37,792 nucleotides of DNA from a bacterium. Its GTDB lineage: Bacteria; Spirochaetota; UBA4802; UBA5550. Position 1 is the first letter of the stretch. Each line of letters begins with the position of its first letter. Of this stretch, positions 31,196-37,792 are shown one piece after another. Below the pieces are notes generated by a model. It did not search any database. It was given only the letters and a program-made list of their open reading frames with translations, and had not been told where the DNA came from. The stretch spans positions 1 through 37,792 of the forward strand of contig JAAENB010000457.1 of NCBI GenBank assembly GCA_024224995.1, read 5' to 3'. Both the position numbers and the translations under genes were made by a program.

Positions 31196-32170
31196 ATGAC
31201 AATTACTGAACGAGAATATTATTACACCATAAAAGGCGGGAACGACAATACCCTTGAAAAGGTACTAAAACTTCACGGTATAAAAAAAAGTAATGGTAAC
31301 AGCTATAATACAAAATACAAGCACGATCCGGAAGCCTGGGAGTTTATTAATAAAGAAAGAGATAAAAATAAAAAATTTTTAACTGAACCAGTCATATGGA
31401 AAGGCCAATCAAATGAAAAAAAATTAAAAGAATTTAAAATCCAAGATTCTGATTCGGAAAGTACACGCTTAGACAAAAAGAGAAAAATACGAAGTTGGTG
31501 TAAAAACGACATTAATCCACCAAGCTCTCATCCTATTGAAAATTTCTGGTGCAATGAAATGTCCAGGTATTATGGGGCGTCAACTAAAAAGAATGATTTA
31601 AGACAGCCATATTCTCCGGGTTCATCAAAAAACGCATATCATTTAATTATTTATAGCGGAGAAAAGATCTGGATACCCGATGAAACAAAAAAAACATCTG
31701 AGCGCATACGACATGAACTAACTGATGATGAACTTTTTAATGGATTTCTCCCTCCCGACACTGATCCCTTTGATTCAAAGTATTTATTAGTTTTCCCGGT
31801 TTTTCAAGTACGGTTACCCAATGTTAAGCCAATACCAGATCCGAATACGGATAGTTCTTCAGAGAGTACTACGGATGATTCTTCTAGTTCAGAAAAAATT
31901 AAGATAAATTCAGACACGAAATTAACGCTTATCGGAAAGGAAATAACAGATTCTACGGAAAAGATAATATATGAAACCACCTTAACTATAGATGATATTG
32001 AGGATACCGTTAATGAAGGTGATATATATGTAAGTTTTGATTTCATTGGAACACCAAAAAATAATAAGTATAAATACACATTAGAAATTGATCCGGGGCC
32101 TGATCATGAGGGAAATGCACAGGAAAAATTTATTGCGTTTGAAAACAAAAGATTTAATGAAATAGTTTAA
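31196..32170 (+). CDS. Spike-associated cargo/adaptor protein of unknown function
   Basis: The 324-residue protein has no signal peptide. The N-terminus 'YYYTIKGGNDNTLEKVLKLHGI' followed later by 'EKIWIP' has a faint LysM-like shape. A low-complexity acidic serine linker (about 215-232, 'SSSESTTDDSSSSEK') separates two halves. The C-terminal 90 residues read 'TKLTLIGKE' and 'KYTLEIDPGPDHEGNAQEKF', a pattern (Y-x-L-x-I-D-x-G) that recurs in proteins behind VgrG genes. AAAGGA precedes the ATG. Placement between the spike and the large effector suggests an adaptor or second effector. Low GC. I do not recognise a catalytic domain. Confidence 0.6.
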   Translation: MTITEREYYYTIKGGNDNTLEKVLKLHGIKKSNGNSYNTKYKHDPEAWEFINKERDKNKKFLTEPVIWKGQSNEKKLKEFKIQDSDSESTRLDKKRKIRSWCKNDINPPSSHPIENFWCNEMSRYYGASTKKNDLRQPYSPGSSKNAYHLIIYSGEKIWIPDETKKTSERIRHELTDDELFNGFLPPDTDPFDSKYLLVFPVFQVRLPNVKPIPDPNTDSSSESTTDDSSSSEKIKINSDTKLTLIGKEITDSTEKIIYETTLTIDDIEDTVNEGDIYVSFDFIGTPKNNKYKYTLEIDPGPDHEGNAQEKFIAFENKRFNEIV

Positions 32171-32205
32171 GTTTAATAAAAATTATAATATGAGAGATAA
32201 AAATT

Positions 32206-35200
32206 ATGCCTGTAATAACTGAAGATTTGATTAAGAAAAAAGATGTGAGTACCCATTCAACTGTTGCCACTTTGGATCAGAAAAAACCTGTGGAGACATT
32301 AGATAAAGTTTATTTAATTCCAATTACTTATATAATTTATAATGATCCAAATATTAAAAGTGTTGTTCCGGATTTTACCGAATATGTAGAAATAATGATA
32401 AAAGAAGTATTGGAAGATGACCAATTGGCTAACTGGAAAAAGCGTTGGGGGAAAAAAGAAAAACTAAAAGGTATAGGAGTTTCGAAGAAAAATTTAGGTG
32501 ATTTACCAGAACTAAAAGATAACGTATATGTTATGTCTAGATTGCGTCAAGGATATATATATTTATATAGTGAGAATAAAAAATTATTATATGAATGGTT
32601 AATTTTGGATAGTGGAAAATTAGAAGAAATAGATTATTCTGATAATGATGAACGAATATCTAATGGGAATAGTAATTATCATATCGCAATAGATGAAGGT
32701 GATACTGTTTATATTGCATTTTCTGAAGATCAATGGAGTATTGATTTTTATCATGAAGTTGCTAATGCTGCCAATACGCAGGACCGGGAAAGCAGAATGC
32801 AAAAAGTAATAGCAAGCAATTGTTTAACAAATAGTAAACCTAAATATATATATAAAAAAAATGACAGCGATCTTTGCTTTGCAACTAACAATGAAAAAAA
32901 TATAATGAAAACAAGGTTTGAGTGGTACTATAATAAAAGTGAGTTAAAGAAAAAAGTTGTGTATTGCTGTCTTTATGATCCAATTGATTTAGCAAATCAG
33001 ATTTGCAATAAAATTGATAGTCGCTGGAAAGAAATGGAGACATGTATTACTTCAATACAAACAAGCATGAAGACTAAACATAGGATTAAGAGCTATAAAA
33101 AAATACTTGAAACCGAATCAGATACTGGAAGAAAAAAACAATTGGATGAATTGGTAAAATATTATGAAGATACTTTGACAGAAGAGGTAGATGATATTAT
33201 AAGTTTACATTTTATCGCGGTGTATACGTATAGAATTATTTTTGGTGATTATGAAGATAATACAGAAAATAATTATAACAAAAAAGCAAAAGATGAAAGC
33301 ACAAAGAAGATGAAGGAGTTAGCTGAAGATGTAAAAAAATATTTGGATGAACAGTTTCTGGAAGATTTATTAGCTGTTAATGAACGTAAAAAAATAAGAA
33401 CAATAATTTCTGACTTAAGAGACAGTCTCGGTTCGTTATTAGAATGGAAGATGTACCAGGCAACATGCAAAGAATATAGATTAAATAAAATGAAGGTTGT
33501 TCATGGAAAACATTTTCTTCTTGTTCATTTAAAAACTCTTTCGAATAAGCCCAGTCACATGGACTATTATCTTGATGTAGATAAAAATTTTCATTCTTCA
33601 CGTAAAGGGAAAGATAAATGGGAAGATTTATTTACAAATACTTTAATTAATGCAAGTAATGAAGCGGGGAAATTGATTAGTCATACGGTAAAGTATACAA
33701 ATGATGACTTGAAGAATCTGTATAATAAAAATCCTTGGTGGATTAAAACATTAAGTTACCTGTGCACAGATACATGGGGTTTAACTGTTTCCGCGCTTTC
33801 TAACTGCAAACCAAAATTAATCAATCACACTAAATTGGCAGATAAGCTTAACTTTGTGACAGTTGTAAACAAACTCAACAAAGAAATAAAAATATTTGAA
33901 TTAGTTGATACGTCCATTGTTGAACATCCCAGTGTAAAAAATTATCTAAAAAATGCTGGATACACTACAAAGAATATAGGAAAAAGAATACATGTTATAA
34001 ATAATAATAAAGTAGCTATCCCTCTTTATCTTGATAATAAAGTAGAAATAAAAACTTTAAAGCTTAAAGATGAATTTAAGGATTTAACAAAAAGCAGTGA
34101 GAACTTTATATCAAAATTTGCGGATGAAATCTGGGCATCAAAACAAGTAAGTGGAATAATCGCTATGGCAAATCTGGCAAATTTGGGTTTGTCTATAAAG
34201 AATTTATCAGCAAAAGAAAATATTAGAAATTATCTTGACTTAATAAATGCTTTTGGAGAAGCTACTTCGGCTAGTTTGGCTTTTCTCACTTCATTTTTAC
34301 AAAGTAGAAAAATAGCGCTAAAAGAAGGTACTGCACTTGCAAAATTATTAGGATTTTCCTGTATGCGGACTTTAAATATAGTAAATTCCGCTTTTGGCGC
34401 GGTTATTAATACTTATGATATGTTTCAGAGTATATCAAAGTTAGATTTTGACGCCGGGGTTGCATATGGTTGCGCGGCTGTGAGTGGAGCAATGCTGGTT
34501 GCTGGATATTGTCTTGCCTGGAATCCATTTACCCTATTAATTTGGGGAATAATAGCGTTTTTATCTTGTTTCTTTGCGGGTTATTTTGAAGATACTCCAA
34601 TGGAAAAATTTTATAAAGCAATGCCTTTTGCGAAAGTCTCTGGTTATTTGGCATTTGATTTAGAGAGCAGTATCTTCTATAAAGCAAATAAAAAATATCC
34701 ACCATGGATGTTAGCTTATAATACAGCTACACAATTTGGAATGGCATATATGGGAAGGAGAGGACATTATAGAAAATGGGATAGTTGGAAGGATGTAAAG
34801 GAAGACCTCTATTCTTTATTACATGGATTTATTGTGGAGTTGCCCCATTGGGATTGCAAATATAGAAATAAATTTGCGGATGATGATGTGGATAAAAAAA
34901 GTGCAATTGGTGAAATCCTCTATCGCTTTCAAATAACAGTACGATTAAGAGATTTTGTTAATGGATATAGCTTTTTAGAGCATAAACTATTACTTTTTCC
35001 AAAAGGAATGGATGCGTACGAAAATAGAAGAGATGGTGCAATGTATAAAGAAATTATAAATGGAACTGAAAAAGATATGGAAAGAGTTGATGGCAAAAAT
35101 GGACTTTATACTTTACTTATACATTATAAAATTGATGATGAATTATGGCATAAGATTGATAAAAGCAATGGAGAAATAGTATTTTGTGTTAGAGCCTTTA

Positions 35201-35391
35201 ATAAAAAAACAGAAAAATATTTTCCATTTGATGATAAATATATGGCATATAGACAAACAACACGTGATTATTTTGATGAAGGATTATACAAATATCTAAC
35301 AGATAATATTTTTAGTAGAACTAGAACAATGGGGAAATTTAAAGAAATAGTTTCTCATCATTATTGGTTATATAATAAATTTGATTTATAA
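32206..35391 (+). CDS. VasX/BTH_I2691-like pore-forming effector of a contractile injection system
   Basis: The 1061-residue protein matches the type VI effector BTH_I2691/VasX family by pattern. The N-terminal part has 'KVYLIPITYIIY' (about 34-45) and 'LRQGYIYLYSENKKLLYEWL' (about 115-135). 'CLYDPIDLANQICNKID' (about 256) is the family's D-P-x-x-(L/I)-A signature. A coiled-coil-like charged stretch occupies about 285-400. A hydrophobic block (about 686-795) holds two or three membrane helices, ending 'GIIAFLSCFFAGYFEDTPME'. A C-terminal soluble part follows. VasX proteins permeabilise membranes, so a pore-forming role is plausible. Very AT-rich. It sits downstream of the spike; any immunity gene should be nearby, and the SH3 pair follows. 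Confidence 0.7.
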   Translation: MPVITEDLIKKKDVSTHSTVATLDQKKPVETLDKVYLIPITYIIYNDPNIKSVVPDFTEYVEIMIKEVLEDDQLANWKKRWGKKEKLKGIGVSKKNLGDLPELKDNVYVMSRLRQGYIYLYSENKKLLYEWLILDSGKLEEIDYSDNDERISNGNSNYHIAIDEGDTVYIAFSEDQWSIDFYHEVANAANTQDRESRMQKVIASNCLTNSKPKYIYKKNDSDLCFATNNEKNIMKTRFEWYYNKSELKKKVVYCCLYDPIDLANQICNKIDSRWKEMETCITSIQTSMKTKHRIKSYKKILETESDTGRKKQLDELVKYYEDTLTEEVDDIISLHFIAVYTYRIIFGDYEDNTENNYNKKAKDESTKKMKELAEDVKKYLDEQFLEDLLAVNERKKIRTIISDLRDSLGSLLEWKMYQATCKEYRLNKMKVVHGKHFLLVHLKTLSNKPSHMDYYLDVDKNFHSSRKGKDKWEDLFTNTLINASNEAGKLISHTVKYTNDDLKNLYNKNPWWIKTLSYLCTDTWGLTVSALSNCKPKLINHTKLADKLNFVTVVNKLNKEIKIFELVDTSIVEHPSVKNYLKNAGYTTKNIGKRIHVINNNKVAIPLYLDNKVEIKTLKLKDEFKDLTKSSENFISKFADEIWASKQVSGIIAMANLANLGLSIKNLSAKENIRNYLDLINAFGEATSASLAFLTSFLQSRKIALKEGTALAKLLGFSCMRTLNIVNSAFGAVINTYDMFQSISKLDFDAGVAYGCAAVSGAMLVAGYCLAWNPFTLLIWGIIAFLSCFFAGYFEDTPMEKFYKAMPFAKVSGYLAFDLESSIFYKANKKYPPWMLAYNTATQFGMAYMGRRGHYRKWDSWKDVKEDLYSLLHGFIVELPHWDCKYRNKFADDDVDKKSAIGEILYRFQITVRLRDFVNGYSFLEHKLLLFPKGMDAYENRRDGAMYKEIINGTEKDMERVDGKNGLYTLLIHYKIDDELWHKIDKSNGEIVFCVRAFNKKTEKYFPFDDKYMAYRQTTRDYFDEGLYKYLTDNIFSRTRTMGKFKEIVSHHYWLYNKFDL

Positions 35392-35487
35392 ATTTTTTCT
35401 TATACAAGCGAAAGATAAACGCTAATCCCGGCAATATGTAATATAAAAATTTTTCAATTTCTAGACTTGTATCAAAGGAAGGTAATT

Positions 35488-36231
35488 ATGAAAATTAACA
35501 CTACCCGGATAGTTATAACATTATCATTACTATTTTTTCTGATAAATAATGTCTATAGCAGTGAAGTCTTTGTGGATAACTCTGGTGGAGTGATTTTACG
35601 AAAACGGCCCTCTATCAGAGGGAAGAAGATATGTGTAACACCAGATAATACAAAAATTATTTTTTTATCTTTTTCAAGTAAAAAATATAAATACAGAATT
35701 ACTATAAAAGAAAATGATATACTAAAAAAAATAACAACTTATTGGGTTGGTTATACAAGGCCTTATATGTCAAAAAAAATTCAACCCATTGATAATATAA
35801 CAGCACATTGGGCAAAAGTAAAATATAAAAATAAAACCGGCTGGGTCTTTGGAGGTTTTATTAGATTTAAAAACTCAAAAGAAATAACAAATCAATTATG
35901 GAACGGCAAATGGAAGCTGAAATACAAACAAAAGAGTTATGGCAAAAGAACTTATGTAATATTTAAATTAAAAATAAATAAATACAATGATAATATATTC
36001 TCTCCTTGTGATCCTTTGACTGGGAAAGAATATTTTTACTCGATATATGAATATAATGATAAAGTAAAATCATATAGAGAATCGGTAGCTTCACTTTCAA
36101 GAACTCATATAGTTGATTTGGAACAACATATAATAGAATTTGTTTCAGATAAACTAATCAGAAGCACTGAACTTTATCAAGATGAGAAAAAAAATTATAT
36201 TAGAATGAATTTATATAAAAAGATTGAGTGA
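35488..36231 (+). CDS. Exported SH3-domain protein, immunity candidate (copy 1)
   Basis: The 247-residue protein has a signal peptide ('TRIVITLSLLFFLINNVYSS') and no lipobox. A bacterial SH3 domain covers about 27-120: 'GGVILRKRPSIRGKKICVTP' and 'HWAKVKYKNKTGWVFGGFI', the start and end strands of that fold. The rest (about 125-247) has a beta-rich segment beginning 'WNGKWKLKY' and a helix 'SYRESVASLSRTHIVDLEQH'. GGAAGG four bases before the ATG at 35488 fixes the start; a longer frame from a TTG at 35467 would place that site inside. Periplasmic location immediately after a membrane-targeting effector fits an immunity protein. No homologue is recognised. The duplicate follows. Confidence 0.7.
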   Translation: MKINTTRIVITLSLLFFLINNVYSSEVFVDNSGGVILRKRPSIRGKKICVTPDNTKIIFLSFSSKKYKYRITIKENDILKKITTYWVGYTRPYMSKKIQPIDNITAHWAKVKYKNKTGWVFGGFIRFKNSKEITNQLWNGKWKLKYKQKSYGKRTYVIFKLKINKYNDNIFSPCDPLTGKEYFYSIYEYNDKVKSYRESVASLSRTHIVDLEQHIIEFVSDKLIRSTELYQDEKKNYIRMNLYKKIE

Positions 36232-36333
36232 TTATATGTGCGGAAAAAAAGTTAAATCAATAAGCACTAATCCTGGAAATTCGTAATTTAAAAATTTCAC
36301 AATTTCGAGACTTGTATCATAAGGAAGGTAATT

Positions 36334-37077
36334 ATCAAAATTAACACTACCCGGATAGTTATAACATTATCATTACTATTTCTCCTGATAAATAATGTCT
36401 ATAGCAGCGAAGTCTTTGTGGATAACCCTGATGGAGTGATTTTACGAAAACGGCCCTCTATCAGAGGGAAGAAGATATGTATAATACCAGATAATACAAA
36501 AATTATTTTTTTATCTTTTTCAAGTAAAAAATATAAATACAGAATTACTATAAAAGAAAATGATATACTAAAAAAAATAACAACGTATTGGTTGAGTTAC
36601 CCATATCCTTATATATTAAAAAAAATACAACCCATTGATAATATAACAGCCCATTGGGCAAAAGTAAAATATAAAAATAAAACCGGCTGGGTCTTTGGAG
36701 GTTTTATAAGATTTAAAAACTCAAAAGAAATAACAAATAAATTATGGAACGGCAAATGGAAGCTAAAATATAAACCAAAAAGTGATGGCACATATACATA
36801 TTTATATTTTGATCTAGAATTATCAAAATATAAATATAATTTCATTTCTCCTTATGATCCAGTGCATAAAAAAAATTTTTTCTATTCTAAATATGAGTAT
36901 AATGATAAAGTAAAATCGTATAAAAAATCGGTAGCTTCACTTTCAAGAACTCATATAGTTGATTTGGAACAACATATAATAGAATTTGTTTCAGATAAAC
37001 TAATCAGAAGTACTGAACTTTATCAAGATGAGAAAAAAAATTATATTAGAATGTATTTATATAATGTCACTGAATGA
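36334..37077 (+). CDS. Exported SH3-domain protein, second copy with lost ATG
   Basis: This tandem copy keeps the frame of copy 1 throughout, but the codon matching the start ATG is ATC (36334-36336). The Shine-Dalgarno and the following signal-peptide codons are kept. The first usual start in frame is GTG at 36418, which would drop the signal peptide and leave a 219-residue protein beginning M-D-N-P-D. ATC or the ATT two codons on could work weakly. Compared with copy 1 it is nearly identical in the SH3 core and the last 55 residues, and differs in 'LSYPYPYIL' and in a patch around 'SDGTYTYLYFDLELS'. It may be a decaying spare or a second, non-exported form. The last 14 bp overlap the next frame. 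Confidence 0.6.
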   Translation: MKINTTRIVITLSLLFLLINNVYSSEVFVDNPDGVILRKRPSIRGKKICIIPDNTKIIFLSFSSKKYKYRITIKENDILKKITTYWLSYPYPYILKKIQPIDNITAHWAKVKYKNKTGWVFGGFIRFKNSKEITNKLWNGKWKLKYKPKSDGTYTYLYFDLELSKYKYNFISPYDPVHKKNFFYSKYEYNDKVKSYKKSVASLSRTHIVDLEQHIIEFVSDKLIRSTELYQDEKKNYIRMYLYNVTE

Positions 37078-37744
37078 ATTTCCCAATTTAAAAGTTGATC
37101 TTGCTCATTATGGCGGATTTGACCAATGGGAGGGGACCATTCCGGCAGGTCTTGATGACTGGCGAGACGACATTACGAAATTAATCCAGGAAAACAATTA
37201 CGTTTATACGGATATTTCAAATTTTCTGATTGGGAAAGATAGTGAGAATGTAAATAAAATTATAAACAAAATAATTTATGGTCCTCGTGGTTTGGTCGAA
37301 AGGATCAGTGAAAATTCTAAATTAAAAAACAGAATTACCATCGGTTCGGACTGGTTTATGGGTGAGTCTTCTGAGGTAACCTATGGGAATAATTACGCGC
37401 ACCTGTTTAAATTATTTAAAAAACTCTCAGAGGAAGTTGGTTTTGATGCCTGGAACCAGTTTGCAATAATAAATCCTCTGCGATTTTTGGGAATTATTGA
37501 CGATGATGTGGAAGTTAACGGCGAAATAAAATTAATACCAGATGAAAATAACAGTAATAAATTTATTAAATGCAAAAAAAATATGATAAAATTGCTGAAT
37601 AGCAAGGCGTTTCGAAAAAACTCAAAATTATCATGGAAGGAAGCCAAGAAGATTAAAAAGGAAAGAATTCCGCGCAGACTGGAGCAGCTTAAAAATATCA
37701 GGATCAAAAATTCAAGGGCAACGAGAAATCTCTTGAAAGATTGA
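37064..37744 (+). pseudogene. C-terminal remnant of an amidohydrolase-fold protein
   Basis: The 226-residue frame from the ATG at 37064 reads as the second half of a TIM-barrel metal hydrolase: 'FPNLKVDLAHYGGFDQWEG' (with the His of strand 6), 'YVYTDISNF', and 'ITIGSDWFMG' with the Asp of strand 8. The N-terminal half with the first metal-binding histidines is missing. The junction falls at the end of the duplicated SH3 block, so the 5' part was probably replaced by that duplication. The tail (about 160-226) is long and very basic. Amidohydrolases of this type occur near VgrG genes. It might be an orphan module instead of a dead gene. Confidence 0.6.
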
Positions 37745-37768
37745 AGATACATTCATATACTGGCAACT

Positions 37769-37792
37769 ATGAAAAAAATTATACTTTGTTCA
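37769..37792 (+). CDS. Possible gene start at the right edge
   Basis: An ATG at 37769 begins M-K-K-I-I-L-C-S, the start of a typical signal peptide, and runs off the window. No ribosome site is visible, so this is a weak call. Confidence 0.2.

Larger units (their letters stand above)
35412..37077 (+). repeat. Tandem direct duplication of an exported SH3-domain gene and its leader
   Basis: Two copies of about 0.8 kb, roughly 35412-36231 and 36262-37077, share the leader (…GAGACTTGTATCA…AAGGAAGGTAATTAT, with copy 1 reading CTAGACTTG), the signal peptide, most of the coding region and the 3' end. The last 100-odd bases are almost identical. Divergence is concentrated in two patches. Confidence 0.85.

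Overview
The window reads as chromosomal DNA of an AT-rich, flagellated, diderm bacterium, most likely a spirochaete. Three things point that way: an flbD-like flagellar gene behind a DUF115 'motility-associated factor' gene, a DUF1577/PilZ-like gene of a type I associate with Leptospira-like spirochaetes, and several relaxed-lipobox lipoproteins beside a LolA-like outer-membrane lipoprotein-sorting protein. The phylum call is inference; no rRNA or ribosomal protein gene is present to settle it.

Layout. 1-421: left edge with an unexplained GC-richer open frame, then (422-946) a small membrane protein with a pseudopilin-like tail. 949-7269, minus strand: a complete type I restriction-modification operon (hsdM, hsdS, hsdR, overlapping ends) preceded 15 bp upstream by a STAS-domain gene. 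7489-10426: a PAS-GAF-HTH sensor/regulator and a PLP-dependent basic amino-acid decarboxylase with a long extra C-terminal domain. 10427-11028: non-coding, with three similar elements about 80 bp apart. 11029-13226, minus: TetR-type regulator, DUF115 protein, FlbD and a second STAS protein. 13455-14571, plus: tsaE-tsaB (tRNA t6A synthesis). 14596-15777: DUF1577/PilZ-like protein. 15992-20156: der (plus) convergent with the dnaX-ybaB-recR group (minus). 20218-22544: two tRNA-Ser genes, an HD-GYP phosphodiesterase, adk and a tRNA-Leu. 22709-27590: two lipoproteins, an AttH/CrtC-like protein, a trans-polyprenyl synthase, a DUF697 protein and a LolA-like protein. 27838-29172: a protein made of seven zinc-ribbon repeats. 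29394-37744: an accessory island encoding a contractile-injection-system spike (baseplate V OB-fold + beta-helix + PAAR-like region), a carried protein, a 1061-residue VasX/BTH_I2691-like pore-forming effector, a tandem duplicated pair of exported SH3 proteins that are good immunity candidates, and the C-terminal remnant of an amidohydrolase-fold protein.

The most notable observations are: (i) a ten-A slippery run in dnaX preceded by Shine-Dalgarno-like sequence and followed by immediate stops in both shifted frames, which predicts a second, gamma-like product of about 408-410 residues; (ii) a family of intergenic arrays with a strict 7-bp period (often alternating as 14 bp), two of them folded into large inverted repeats; (iii) the spike-effector island, where base composition drops sharply inside the 3' end of the spike gene, as in polymorphic-toxin cassettes, followed by duplicated immunity candidates with clustered divergence and a lost start codon in the second copy; (iv) a type I restriction subunit with substitutions in three motor motifs, behind a STAS gene.
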